From the NCBI GenBank assembly GCA_947486575.1, contig CANKUB010000032.1, forward strand, positions 1 through 39,698: DNA of 39,698 bases, read 5' to 3'. Positions 1-9,624 of the stretch are shown here, one piece after another. Position 1 is the first letter of the stretch; every line of letters begins with the position of its first letter. Position numbers and translations under genes: made by a program. The DNA comes from Betaproteobacteria bacterium. GTDB lineage: Bacteria > Pseudomonadota > Gammaproteobacteria > Burkholderiales > SG8-41. A model generated the notes under the pieces. The model made no database searches, had not been told where the DNA came from, and worked only from the letters and a program-made list of their open reading frames with translations.

Positions 1-103
1 CCGCCTGCGCCTGCGTCACGCCTCGATTCAACGCGGCAATCACCCGATTGCGAAGTTCGTCTTGTGCTACCGCCGGTATGTGCTTCATGCTTTGTGTCGT
101 CAT
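1..103 (-). CDS. N-terminal fragment of an IS630-like transposase (runs off the left edge)
   Basis: Reading leftwards from the ATG at 103, about 34 codons are visible before the window ends. They contain the pattern A-Q-D-E-L-R-N-R-V-I-A-A-L-N-R-G-V-T-Q-A, followed by Q-A. This is the first part of the helix-turn-helix found at the N-terminus of IS630-family and related transposases, where a basic ELRxRV helix is followed by a GxTQxQAA helix. There is no clear ribosome binding site and the catalytic DDE part is out of view. It starts just after the stop codon of the truncated brnT frame, which fits an element inserted into that gene. A stand-alone HTH protein is the alternative; the short length seen keeps confidence moderate. 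Confidence 0.5.
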   Translation of the reverse strand, partial: MTTQSMKHIPAVAQDELRNRVIAALNRGVTQAQA

Positions 104-147
104 GCCCTAACAACGTACTAGGACATGTTTGGTTGACTTGTTAATAA
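1..147 (-). mobile_element. Edge of an IS630-like insertion element
   Basis: The homology of the neighbouring brnT reading frame stops abruptly near 141-147, and a transposase-like reading frame begins a few tens of bases further on, running off the left edge of the window. The junction is AT-rich and contains TA dinucleotides, the usual target of IS630/Tc1-type elements. The terminal inverted repeat cannot be confirmed because the other end lies outside the window, so the exact boundary is an inference. Confidence 0.4.
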
Positions 148-316
148 CTCCGCGCAAAAGCCCCAATGTGACAAATCGTTGCTCGTGATACTGAAATCGC
201 CGATCCTCGAAAGTTACTGAGGGTTCGTTTTCGATGACCTGCGGCGCATCGACGAAGCTGTAGCCGTGTTTTTTCAGGTTCGCGGCTTGCTTACGAGGAT
301 CGCTGGTGTAGCGCAT
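107..316 (-). pseudogene. brnT: BrnT-type toxin gene, 3' end apparently replaced by an IS
   Basis: The 69-residue frame begins like BrnT ribonuclease toxins: a DPxKxAxNLKKHGxSFxDA segment at residues 6-24, then the TFEDRRF and EQRFVTLGLLRGV segments at about residues 35-57. BrnT proteins normally continue with a hydrophobic strand and a basic RxISARxA tail, and are followed by the antitoxin gene brnA. Here the match ends after G-V-I. The last dozen residues (N-K-S-T-K-H-V-L-V-R-C) look unrelated, and no brnA follows. The simplest reading is interruption by the element to the left. The catalytic tail is missing, so the product is probably inactive. The start ATG at 316 sits 8 bases from a palindrome. 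Confidence 0.7.
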
Positions 317-323
317 ATCACCA

Positions 324-341
324 GTATATGTATAAATATAC
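324..341 (-). promoter_or_regulatory. Palindrome in front of brnT, possible promoter/operator
   Basis: GTATAT and ATATAC form perfect 6-base arms around a 6-base AT-rich spacer, 8 bases upstream of the brnT start. BrnTA operons are autoregulated by binding at such promoter palindromes, so this may be the remnant operator. The sequence is also AT-rich enough to hold a -10 box. The function is inferred. Confidence 0.35.
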
Positions 342-444
342 CGACATTCAAGCAGCTTCGAACCAAATGAGGTCTAATTCTCGCCACACACTGTCCCTGT
401 TGCAGCTATCATTGCGCCTTTTTCATTAGACGGATGGTTCGCAG

Positions 445-2361
445 GTGATCCAATTCAAGAATCTCACGCTGGCGCGGGGCGCGCGCAAGCTGATTGAAGA
501 CGCCAATTTGCAGATTCACGCCGGTATGCGTGTGGGCCTTGTAGGTGCCAACGGTAGTGGCAAGACCAGTTTGTTTGCGTTGTTGCGTGGCGAGCTTCAC
601 GCAGACTTGGGCGATTTTGATTTGCCTGCAGCGTGGCGCATTGCTACGGTGGCGCAGGAAACGCCTGCGCTGGAAATGCCAGCAATTGATTATGTGCTGG
701 ATGGCGACACGGAATTACGCGAGATTGAGCGCGAGCTGGCTGAGGCCGAGGCGCATCACGAGGGCGGCAATCTGCTCGGCGAATTGCATGGGCGCTTGAA
801 TGACATTGGTGGTTACGGCGCGCGTGCGCGTGCCGCTTCGTTGCTGTCGGGGTTGGGGTTTGCATCGGGCGATATCGAACGGCCGGTGGCGGAGTTTTCC
901 GGCGGCTGGCGCATGCGGTTGAATCTGGCGCAGGCGCTGGTGAGCCGTTGCGATTTGATGCTGCTGGACGAGCCGACCAACCATCTGGATCTGGATGCGG
1001 TGGTTTGGCTGGAAAAATGGCTTTCAGGTTTTCGCGGCACGCTGGTGATTGTTTCGCATGATCGCGATTTTCTCGATGGTTGTACCACGCACATTGCGCA
1101 TATCTACACCGAGCGCTTGACGCTGTACACCGGCAATTATTCTTCCTTTGAAACGCAGCGTGCAGCCACGCTGGCGGTGCAGCAGGCAATGTTTGAAAAG
1201 CAGCAGCGGCAGATCGCGCATTTGCACAGTTATATTTCGCGCTTTCGTGCGCAGGCGACCAAGGCGCGCCAGGCGCAAAGTCGCCTGAAGGCGCTGGATC
1301 GCATGGAGATCATTTCGGCGGCGCATGTTGATACGCCGTTCGATTTTGAATTCATGAAGCCGGAGCGTGCGCCCGATCCGATGCTGACGCTGGAAGACGT
1401 GTCCGCAGGTTACGACGGTGTGCCGATTTTAACTAACGTGAAAATGACCATGCGCCCCGGTGCGCGCATCGGTTTGCTTGGTCCGAACGGTGCGGGCAAA
1501 TCCACGCTGATTAAATTGCTGTCCGGTGAAAGTGAACCACTCGCAGGCAAGCGCATGGAAGCGCGTGGTCTGGCGATTGGCTATTTCGCGCAGCATCAAC
1601 TGGAGCAATTGCGCCCGGATGAATCGCCGCTGTGGCATATGGTCAACAGAGAGCCGCGCACGCGCGAGCAGGATTTGCGCAATTTCCTCGGCGGTTTTGA
1701 TTTTCGCGGCAAGATGGTTGAAACGGCAGTAGCGCCATTTTCCGGCGGTGAGAAATCACGGCTGGCGCTTGCGCTGATGATACGCACGCGACCCAACCTG
1801 CTGTTGCTGGATGAGCCGACCAATCATCTGGATCTGGAAATGCGTCATGCGCTGAACGTGGCTTTGGCGGAATATGAAGGCAGCTTGGTGCTGGTGTCGC
1901 ATGATCGTGCATTATTGCGCAGCGTGTGCGATAGCTTTTTGCTGGTGGTTGATGGCAAGGTGACTGAATTCGATGGCGACGTGGATGATTATCTGGAATG
2001 GTTAACCGCTCGACGCATCGCGCAAAATAAGCCGGCAGGTGAGCCGAAGGTCATTGAAAAGGAAAAACCCGCGCGGCGTGAAGCGAGTACCGAGGTACCT
2101 AAAAAGCCCAAAGGTTTTACCGGTAGTCGCCGCCCGCTGGAAAAAGAAGCCGAAAAACTTGATCGCGATTTGGCAAAATGGAACAACGAAAAACTCGGAC
2201 TCGATACCCGGCTGGCCGACCCGGCGCTGTATCAAAGCACCAGCACCGCAGATTTGCGCACGATGGCTGCGCGGCAGACTGAGCTTGTGCAGTGGATTGA
2301 TAAAGCTGAACAGCGCTGGCTGGAGGTGCATGCTGAATTGGACGCCATGAGTGTTTCGTAA
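445..2361 (+). CDS. yheS: ABC-F family ATPase YheS
   Basis: This 638-residue soluble protein has two ABC ATPase domains and no membrane segments, the ABC-F layout of ribosome-associated translation factors. Domain 1 (about residues 1-250) has Walker A GANGSGKT at 34-41, an FSGGWRMRL signature and [14 protein letters not shown]. Domain 2 (about 315-530) has [18 protein letters not shown] and [14 protein letters not shown]. The linker between them is helical and basic. The last 100 residues are charged and probably form a coiled coil. Segments such as [17 protein letters not shown] and [11 protein letters not shown] closely follow E. coli YheS, so the subfamily call is strong. The start is GTG at 445, because the nearby ATG at 434 is out of frame and closes at once. 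It stands alone, with an AT-rich repeat just after its stop. Confidence 0.9.
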   Translation: MIQFKNLTLARGARKLIEDANLQIHAGMRVGLVGANGSGKTSLFALLRGELHADLGDFDLPAAWRIATVAQETPALEMPAIDYVLDGDTELREIERELAEAEAHHEGGNLLGELHGRLNDIGGYGARARAASLLSGLGFASGDIERPVAEFSGGWRMRLNLAQALVSRCDLMLLDEPTNHLDLDAVVWLEKWLSGFRGTLVIVSHDRDFLDGCTTHIAHIYTERLTLYTGNYSSFETQRAATLAVQQAMFEKQQRQIAHLHSYISRFRAQATKARQAQSRLKALDRMEIISAAHVDTPFDFEFMKPERAPDPMLTLEDVSAGYDGVPILTNVKMTMRPGARIGLLGPNGAGKSTLIKLLSGESEPLAGKRMEARGLAIGYFAQHQLEQLRPDESPLWHMVNREPRTREQDLRNFLGGFDFRGKMVETAVAPFSGGEKSRLALALMIRTRPNLLLLDEPTNHLDLEMRHALNVALAEYEGSLVLVSHDRALLRSVCDSFLLVVDGKVTEFDGDVDDYLEWLTARRIAQNKPAGEPKVIEKEKPARREASTEVPKKPKGFTGSRRPLEKEAEKLDRDLAKWNNEKLGLDTRLADPALYQSTSTADLRTMAARQTELVQWIDKAEQRWLEVHAELDAMSVS

Positions 2362-2390
2362 AAAAATGCGAACCTTTTAATTTATTCAAT

Positions 2391-2405
2391 AAAAACAAAT
2401 AGTTA
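2391..2405 (+). repeat. AT-rich 15-mer repeat, copy 1
   Basis: AAAAACAAATAGTTA, 29 bases after the yheS stop. It is one of nine copies in the window matching AAAAACAANNN(G/C)TT(A/G). The identical 15-mer occurs on the other strand at 16839-16853. Confidence 0.6.
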
Positions 2406-2518
2406 CGTATATCAGCATTCGCAGTGCCAACGCCATCGCACAAAAAACTGTATCGGTTAAACTTTGTCCGCTGGCAACCCCGTTACTTTTTTGATCGACA
2501 GAAACAGGAGAATTTCAC

Positions 2519-3610
2519 ATGGCTTTGATGGATTTCATTAAAGGCGAACTGATTGATGTCATCGAGTGGACGGATGACTCTCGCGACACGTTGTCGTATC
2601 GTTTTCCCGACGACGACAAGGCCGTCAAGAATGGCGCGCAACTCATTGTGCGCGAATCGCAGGTGGCGCAGTTTGTGTACGTGGGTGAGTTCGGCGATAC
2701 CTTCAAGCCAGGCAAACATACGCTCACCACGGAAAATATTCCCGTGCTGACCAAGCTCAAAAGCTGGAAGTATGGTTTTAATTCGCCGTTCAAGGTGGAC
2801 GTGTATTACGTCACCACGCGTTTGTTCACCGGCAACAAATGGGGTACCGCCAATCCGATCATGCTGCGCGACAAGGATTTCGGCATTGTGCGGCTGCGTG
2901 CATTCGGTACATACGATTTCAAAATTGTCGATCCGAAAATTTTCCTGAAGGAAGTGGCGGGCAGTGATTTCCATTTTCACCTCGATGAATTCGCCGATAC
3001 CATGAGGAGCCGTATGGTCAGCGTGTTCAGCGATGCGATGGCAAGCTCGGGGGTGCCCGCGCTGGATATGGCGACGCGATACACCGAGTTGGGCGATTCC
3101 CTGCTGCAACTGATTAATCCGGCGATTGGCCCGAAATACGGCTTGGAACTCACCAGCTTTCTGGTTGAGAACGTCTCGGTGCCGCCGGAAGTTGAGGCTG
3201 CCATCGACAAACGTTCGAGCATGGGCGCCATCGGCAATTTGAATGATTACGTGAAATTTCAGATGGCCGAGGGCCTGGCTAAAGGTACCGGCGGCGGCAT
3301 GGGCGGCACAGCGGCTGAGATGGCGATGGGTTTTTCGATGGCGCAGCAAATGATGAATCAGCCTGGTGGCATGCTCGGCGCGCAAGGCACGCCTGCTGTA
3401 GCGCCGGGTGTTGGGGTTGCAGCGGCAGGGCCGGTTTCAGCCGCACCCGCGATGCCTGATCTCATGGGCATACCGGAAGTGGCAAAGCTGCTCGGCGTAT
3501 CCGAAGCCGATGTACTCGCCACGCTCGAGGCGGGCGATCTCAAAGGCAAGAAAATCGGCTCAACCTATCGCATCACGCGCGCGGCGGTTGATGAGTTTTT
3601 GAAGAGCTAA
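2519..3610 (+). CDS. SPFH/virion-core-like protein with C-terminal helix-turn-helix
   Basis: This 363-residue protein has no signal peptide or membrane segment. Residues 1 to about 255 resemble the SPFH (band 7) proteins annotated as virion-core-like, such as B. subtilis YdjI, with an N-terminal MDFIKGELIDVIEW and a VENVSVPPEVEAAIDKRSSMG segment. Residues 260-312 form a Gly/Met/Ala/Pro-rich linker. Residues 314-363 (IPEVAKLLGVSEADVLATLEA, then STYRITRAAVDEFL) have the form of an excisionase/MerR-like HTH_17 domain. The start ATG at 2519 has AGGAG 8-12 bases upstream. The zinc-ribbon gene follows 12 bases after the stop, so the two are probably one operon. In Bacillus a comparable SPFH protein acts with a zinc-ribbon partner at the membrane under envelope stress. 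A similar scaffolding role is inferred here. Whether the HTH-like domain binds DNA is unknown. Confidence 0.75.
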   Translation: MALMDFIKGELIDVIEWTDDSRDTLSYRFPDDDKAVKNGAQLIVRESQVAQFVYVGEFGDTFKPGKHTLTTENIPVLTKLKSWKYGFNSPFKVDVYYVTTRLFTGNKWGTANPIMLRDKDFGIVRLRAFGTYDFKIVDPKIFLKEVAGSDFHFHLDEFADTMRSRMVSVFSDAMASSGVPALDMATRYTELGDSLLQLINPAIGPKYGLELTSFLVENVSVPPEVEAAIDKRSSMGAIGNLNDYVKFQMAEGLAKGTGGGMGGTAAEMAMGFSMAQQMMNQPGGMLGAQGTPAVAPGVGVAAAGPVSAAPAMPDLMGIPEVAKLLGVSEADVLATLEAGDLKGKKIGSTYRITRAAVDEFLKS

Positions 3611-3622
3611 GAGAACTCAGCG

Positions 3623-4786
3623 ATGGCGGAAACGTGGGGCACAACACCCGCAGCGCCGGTGAAAGCAGCGCCGAGTGCAGCAGAGCCAGAAATCAAGGCG
3701 CGCGTTAAGCATACGTGCCCTGCGTGTGGCGGCGAGGCGGTGTGGAATCCCGCTAAGCAGGTGCTGGCCTGTGGCTTTTGCGGCACGGTGGTGCCGGGCA
3801 CGCTTGACGATGCCGCTGCGGGCAAAATTGTCGAACACGATCTGGCGACGGCGCTGCGCGGCATTCCCGACGACAAGCGCGGTTGGGGCGTACAAAAACA
3901 ATCGGTGAAATGCCAGAGTTGTCACGCCATATCGGTGTTTGATTCTGCACGGCAATCGCAGGGCTGCGGTTTTTGCGGTGCGACGCAGTTGGTGCCGTAC
4001 GAGGAGGTAAAAGAAGCGTTCTCGCCCGAAAGCCTGCTGCCGATGAAAATCGCCGCTACCAAAGCGCGCGAGTTAATCAAAACCTGGTACGGCTCGCGCT
4101 GGTTCGCGCCGAACAAACTAAAGAAGGCTGCGCTCACTGATACGGTAAAAGGTTTATACATTCCGTATTGGACGTTCGACGCACAAGCCAACGCTGATTG
4201 GGAAGCCGAAGCGGGCTACCATTATTACGAGACCGAGGAATATACTGATAATTCAGGCAATCGCCAAACGCGGCAGATACAGCGCACGCGCTGGGAGTAC
4301 GCGAGTGGCAGTATCGATCATTTTTTCGATGACGAGTTGGTGCCTGCGTCACTCGGTGTGCAGGCGAATCATCTGCGCGCGGTAGAGCCTTTTCCAACGG
4401 CGGAGTTGGCGCCATACGATCCAGCGTATTTGTCGGGCTGGGTGGTTGAGCGTTATCAGATTGATCTCTTGGCGGCCGCGCAAAAATCGCGCGAGGGCAT
4501 GGAAAAGCAGGTGCAGTCGATGTGCGATTCAGCAGTGCCCGGCGACACGCATCGCAACCTCAACGTGCGCACCGCCTACAGCGGGCAAACGTTTAAACAC
4601 ATCCTGGCACCCTTGTGGATGCTGCAATACCGCTATGGCGCGGAAAATTTTCAGGTGGTGATGAACGGCTACACCGGAAAAATTTCTGGTGATTATCCGA
4701 AGAGCTGGGTGAAAATAATGTTTACCGCGCTGGCGGCGATTATTGTGCTGATGATTTTGTTTAGCGCAATGAGCGGTGGTAGATAG
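3623..4786 (+). CDS. Double zinc-ribbon protein with C-terminal membrane anchor
   Basis: This 387-residue protein carries two Cys4 zinc ribbons near the N-terminus: C32-x2-C35 with C50-x2-C53, and C97-x2-C100 with C115-x2-C118. A long middle region follows, rich in Trp/Tyr (LYIPYWTFDAQANADWEAEAG). One hydrophobic helix near residues 363-382 is followed by a short basic tail, so the protein is probably tail-anchored with the ribbons in the cytoplasm. The organisation matches proteins named TFIIB-type zinc ribbon or YdjG-like, often paired with SPFH proteins as here (12-base gap). Automatic pipelines sometimes call such ribbons primosomal protein N'-like, but no helicase motifs are present. The biochemical role is unknown; a membrane-stress complex with the upstream SPFH protein is inferred. 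Confidence 0.7.
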   Translation: MAETWGTTPAAPVKAAPSAAEPEIKARVKHTCPACGGEAVWNPAKQVLACGFCGTVVPGTLDDAAAGKIVEHDLATALRGIPDDKRGWGVQKQSVKCQSCHAISVFDSARQSQGCGFCGATQLVPYEEVKEAFSPESLLPMKIAATKARELIKTWYGSRWFAPNKLKKAALTDTVKGLYIPYWTFDAQANADWEAEAGYHYYETEEYTDNSGNRQTRQIQRTRWEYASGSIDHFFDDELVPASLGVQANHLRAVEPFPTAELAPYDPAYLSGWVVERYQIDLLAAAQKSREGMEKQVQSMCDSAVPGDTHRNLNVRTAYSGQTFKHILAPLWMLQYRYGAENFQVVMNGYTGKISGDYPKSWVKIMFTALAAIIVLMILFSAMSGGR

Positions 4787-4792
4787 TTGTTT

Positions 4793-4807
4793 AAAAACAA
4801 TGAGTTA
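4793..4807 (+). repeat. AT-rich 15-mer repeat, copy 2
   Basis: AAAAACAATGAGTTA, starting 6 bases after the stop of the zinc-ribbon gene and preceded by GTTT as in copies 3 and 4. Confidence 0.6.
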
Positions 4808-4833
4808 AATTACTTTTCTACTGGCAGTACTGT

Positions 4834-4933
4834 GTAGCCCGGAAGAAGCGCCGCGTATTCCGGGATCGGACGCACCCAATCGGAATGCCGTGTCATTACC
4901 ACCCCGGAATACGCTACGCTACTTCCGGACTAC
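4834..4933. repeat. Long imperfect palindrome between convergent genes
   Basis: The arms 4834-4864 and 4903-4933 are reverse complements at about 27 of 31 positions (GTAGCCCGGAAG... paired with ...CTTCCGGACTAC), with a loop of about 38 bases. It lies between two convergent genes (stops at 4786 and 4945), so it could fold on both transcripts as a bidirectional terminator. Sequences of the form TAGCCCGGAT...ATCCGGG are a common dispersed palindrome in proteobacterial genomes, so it may also be a REP-like repeat. Confidence 0.6.
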
Positions 4934-4944
4934 GACTATTGCCG

Positions 4945-6090
4945 TTACGGTAACACCGGCGGCAATAGCGGTGCCAGCTTCGCACGCTCTGCCGTGGCAG
5001 CACCATTCAGTGCAAACCCAAGTAGCTTGCCCGATGCATCGACAAACAGTGATTTAACGCCTGCGGCTGTGGCTTCAACCTGCCATTCACCGGCAGCGCC
5101 AGGTGCAGGCGGCGATACTATCGTCGGGCATGCGGGGGTTTTGACCATGACAGGCATCGCCGGAAAACTGACCAGTGTGGGCTTGCCGCCCAGCGTTGCG
5201 CCCAGCGCACGCGCGGCATGCATGATCGGCATCACGTATGGCATGACGAGATTTTCGATTTCCATGCAGTCACCCAGCGCATAAATATCGGCGTCGCTGG
5301 TTTGCAGATTGCGGTTGACTACAATGCCGCGATTGACTTTCAACCCCGCCGCCTGCGCGAGTGCAGTTCGTGGCTTTAGACCGACCGCAGATAGCACGAT
5401 GTCAGCGCTGATTGCAGTGCCGTTCTCCAGCGTGACTTTTAGACCGGCGCCATCGCGATCCACGGATCTCGTGCCCGTGCCAAAGTGCCACACCACGCCC
5501 AGCGCCTTGAGCTTTTCGCGCACCATTTCTCCACCCTGCGGCGGCAACAAACGGCCCAGTGGCTGACTGGCAATATCGATGACTTCGGCATGGTGTCCGC
5601 CTACAACGAGGTCGTTGGCAAATTCGCTGCCGATCAAACCTGCGCCGATGATGACTACGCGCTTTTTTCCATCCAGCAGATTGTGAAATCGCCCGTAGTC
5701 ATCCAGATCATTGACCGTGATGATTGAGTCTGCCGCGTCGCCCGCGATGGGCAAACGAATCTGATCCGCGCCTAGCGCCAGCACCAGCTTTGAGTAAGCC
5801 AGTGTTTCATGGTCAATGCTGATCGTATGCGCCGCCGCGTTGATCGCCGTTACGCGGGTTTTGGCGCGTACGGTGGCGTTGACTTGCGTAGCCATTTGCT
5901 CTGGAGAATTCAGCGCAATCGCAGACGGTGGCTTTTTGCCCGCCAAAGCATTCGACAGCATGGGCTTGGAGTAAAAACTGCCGCTGTCGGCGGTGATGAT
6001 AGTGAGCGGCGTTTCCTTGTCGAGCTTGCGCAGTTCTTTGGCGACGTTGTAACCGGCGAGGCCGCTGCCGAGAATAATGATGGGATGCAT
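4945..6090 (-). CDS. Rubredoxin-NAD(+) reductase-like FAD flavoprotein
   Basis: This 381-residue pyridine nucleotide-disulfide oxidoreductase-fold enzyme has an N-terminal FAD site (IIILGSGLAGYNVAKELRK, residues 4-22) and an NAD(P)H site (VVIIGAGLIGSEFANDL, middle). A second FAD motif near the end reads ADIYALGDC. There is no CxxxxC redox disulfide, as expected for rubredoxin or ferredoxin reductases of the AlkT/RubB type. The start ATG at 6090 (MHPIIILG) is chosen over an upstream ATG because the FAD motif normally begins within the first few residues. Its partner is probably the rubredoxin at 8520-8690, with rubrerythrin as the final peroxide-reducing acceptor, giving an NAD(P)H to H2O2 electron chain. 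The reductase is separated from katG by 120 bases. Substrate assignment rests on family and context. Confidence 0.8.
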   Translation of the reverse strand: MHPIIILGSGLAGYNVAKELRKLDKETPLTIITADSGSFYSKPMLSNALAGKKPPSAIALNSPEQMATQVNATVRAKTRVTAINAAAHTISIDHETLAYSKLVLALGADQIRLPIAGDAADSIITVNDLDDYGRFHNLLDGKKRVVIIGAGLIGSEFANDLVVGGHHAEVIDIASQPLGRLLPPQGGEMVREKLKALGVVWHFGTGTRSVDRDGAGLKVTLENGTAISADIVLSAVGLKPRTALAQAAGLKVNRGIVVNRNLQTSDADIYALGDCMEIENLVMPYVMPIMHAARALGATLGGKPTLVSFPAMPVMVKTPACPTIVSPPAPGAAGEWQVEATAAGVKSLFVDASGKLLGFALNGAATAERAKLAPLLPPVLP

Positions 6091-6156
6091 GAGAAGTGGG
6101 TTTTCGTGAAATGAGTCAGGCGGGCATGGTATCAAACCGCGTCCGCGATACAAAGT

Positions 6157-6187
6157 CGGCACCGCCAAAGGACGGTGCCGGTTTTTT
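6157..6187 (+). terminator. Hairpin with T-run on the plus strand between katG and the reductase
   Basis: CGGCACCG (6157-6164) and CGGTGCCG (6173-6180) form a perfect 8-bp stem with an 8-base loop, followed by a G and six T. In form it is a Rho-independent terminator for plus-strand transcripts, yet both flanking genes are on the minus strand. On the minus strand the stem is followed by a mixed sequence, so it would be a weak terminator for katG. Confidence 0.65.
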
Positions 6188-6210
6188 CCTTCGAGGCCTC
6201 GCGGCTTGGA

Positions 6211-8439
<2,229 letters not shown>

Positions 8440-8479
8440 TTAGTGAGAACATTCAATTCAGATGTGTGTGGTGCACAAC

Positions 8480-8518
8480 GCGAAGAGCCTTCCTGCTGAT
8501 CGCGGGAAGGCCCTTCGC
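8480..8518 (-). terminator. Strong hairpin after the rubredoxin gene
   Basis: The arms 8480-8493 (GCGAAGAGCCTTCC) and 8505-8518 (GGAAGGCCCTTCGC) pair at 13 of 14 positions around an 11-base loop, starting 2 bases after the rubredoxin stop. No T-run follows on the minus strand, so it may be a Rho-independent-like stop of low efficiency or an RNA-stabilising 3' structure that lowers katG read-through. Confidence 0.6.
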
Positions 8519-8519
8519 T

Positions 8520-8690
8520 CTATGCGGCCAGTAACACCATTTCGAAATCTTCTTTTGCGATGCCGCACTCGGGGCAGGCCCAGTCTGCGGGAACGTCTGC
8601 CCAGCGCGTTCCGACCGGGATGCCGTGTTCCGGATCGCCCGTGGATTCGTCATACACATAGCCACATACGATGCATTGCCATTTATTCAT
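8520..8690 (-). CDS. Rubredoxin
   Basis: This 56-residue one-iron electron carrier has the Fe(Cys)4 site formed by C6 and C9 ([10 protein letters not shown]) and C39 and C42 (CPECG). The typical DP.HGI.PGT.W...P linker is present, so this is a canonical single-domain rubredoxin of usual length. The start ATG at 8690 has GGAGA 7-11 bases upstream; a longer in-frame opening further upstream overlaps rubrerythrin and is not credible. It lies 22 bases downstream of rubrerythrin, which itself lacks a rubredoxin domain, so this protein probably supplies electrons to it. The reductase gene at 4945-6090 is the probable electron source. Confidence 0.95.
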   Translation of the reverse strand: MNKWQCIVCGYVYDESTGDPEHGIPVGTRWADVPADWACPECGIAKEDFEMVLLAA

Positions 8691-8712
8691 GTTCGTCTCC
8701 GATGGATTTTTG

Positions 8713-9192
8713 TTAAGCCTGAATACTTGCGAGTGCTGCTCTGTAGTGATTCGCGTGTCGCTCTTCCACCTTGGCCAGTGCCGCGAAGCGTTTGGCCGCC
8801 TTGGCCAGCGTTTGCTGGAATCGCGCGGCATGTTCTTTGGATTCTGCGATCTGCTCGTCCAATTCCTTGGCTGCGGCGGTGTTGCCTTCCTGCTCAGCCA
8901 GATGACGGAAGCTCGGATACATTTCGGTGTATTCGTAGGTTTCGCCCGCTATCGCCAGTTTGAGTGCTTTGGCCGGAGTGAGTTCCGCAGGCGGGTAAAG
9001 CAGATCGAGGTGACCAAACGCATGCTGCACTTCCTGGTCGGCGGTGTCTTCAAACACCTTCGCCGTGGCTTCGTCACCCTGCGCGCGGGCGATTTTGGCG
9101 AAATAACGATATTTGATGTGCGCCATCGATTCGCCGGCGAAAGCGGATTCGAGGTTCTTGATGGTGATGCTGGTGATCGATTCGGGTTTCAT
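8713..9192 (-). CDS. Rubrerythrin (erythrin domain only)
   Basis: This 159-residue ferritin-like four-helix protein has a di-iron site that reduces H2O2. Visible ligands are E21, the E54-x2-H57 pair (DQEVQHA), E84/E87 in [11 protein letters not shown] and E120 in SKEHA. The C-terminal rubredoxin domain of classical rubrerythrins is absent; it is encoded separately by the next gene. The start ATG at 9192 has CAGGAGA just upstream. Rubrerythrins are commonest in anaerobes and microaerobes, so its presence with KatG suggests a life at shifting oxygen levels. A candidate OxyR box lies 81-117 bases upstream, consistent with peroxide induction. Confidence 0.93.
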   Translation of the reverse strand: MKPESITSITIKNLESAFAGESMAHIKYRYFAKIARAQGDEATAKVFEDTADQEVQHAFGHLDLLYPPAELTPAKALKLAIAGETYEYTEMYPSFRHLAEQEGNTAAAKELDEQIAESKEHAARFQQTLAKAAKRFAALAKVEERHANHYRAALASIQA

Positions 9193-9272
9193 CGTGCGTC
9201 TCCTGAGTGATTAAGGTTCGCGTGTGGTTCACGCTTGGGACGCATTTTGATGATGCGCATTCTATCAATCCA

Positions 9273-9309
9273 ATTGATTGTGATTATTTTATTAATAGTT
9301 ATGGGCTAT
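9273..9309 (-). promoter_or_regulatory. Candidate OxyR operator in the rubrerythrin promoter
   Basis: Four tetramers spaced by exactly 7 bases read ATTG (9273), TTAT (9284), ATAG (9295) and CTAT (9306). The OxyR consensus is ATAG-n7-CTAT-n7-ATAG-n7-CTAT, so 14 of 16 defining bases match and the second half is perfect. On the minus strand a TAGAAT -10 candidate (9264-9259) would place a weak -35 hexamer at 9287-9282 inside the box, the arrangement expected for an activator-dependent promoter. An OxyR homologue with both redox cysteines is encoded at 11946-12890. Confidence 0.55.
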
Positions 9310-9487
9310 GATGCTGTACATACGTGCCCGGATTGATAGCAATCCCGTCATTGTTGTAGAGGCGGTATCTGCGGGCGAAAATACTCGGCAAATGCGGCTA
9401 AATTAAAGCGCCCTGTGCACGGCGTATTCACGGAATTGAAGCTGAGCGAATGCATTCGGTTGACTCTTAAGGAATTAAAAAATGTTT

Positions 9488-9502
9488 AAAAACAATTAGT
9501 TA
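9488..9502 (+). repeat. AT-rich 15-mer repeat, copy 3
   Basis: AAAAACAATTAGTTA, preceded by TGTTT, in the rubrerythrin-higB intergenic region. The surrounding 9310-9598 stretch shows no gene. A six-codon frame ATG TTT AAA AAC AAT TAG overlaps the repeat but is probably chance. Confidence 0.6.
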
Positions 9503-9598
9503 TAACCTTTTTCTGTGCCCTGGGCGTTGGCGGCAATGGTAAGAAATTAATCGCGTGTTCGGGTCACGCGCTCAGAGATTTTGGTGCGAGTTGCACCC

Positions 9599-9617
9599 CA
9601 TAACGGATCGCGTTATG
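9599..9617 (+). promoter_or_regulatory. Palindromic operator in front of higBA
   Basis: CATAACG and CGTTATG are perfect 7-base inverted arms with a 5-base spacer, ending 7 bases before the higB ATG. HigA antitoxins repress their own operon by binding such palindromes, so this is the likely HigA/HigBA site. Confidence 0.6.
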
Positions 9618-9624
9618 CTAACGC

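Noticed and set aside
3623-4786. Primosomal protein N' / helicase
   Set aside because: Only zinc ribbons are shared; no Walker A or other helicase motif is present.
8671-9210. A 179-codon plus-strand frame over the rubrerythrin gene
   Set aside because: Antisense to rubrerythrin and rubredoxin, which have clear iron ligands and ribosome binding sites.
9483-9500. Six-codon frame overlapping repeat copy 3 as a leader peptide
   Set aside because: No gene follows closely on that strand and the sequence is explained by the repeat.
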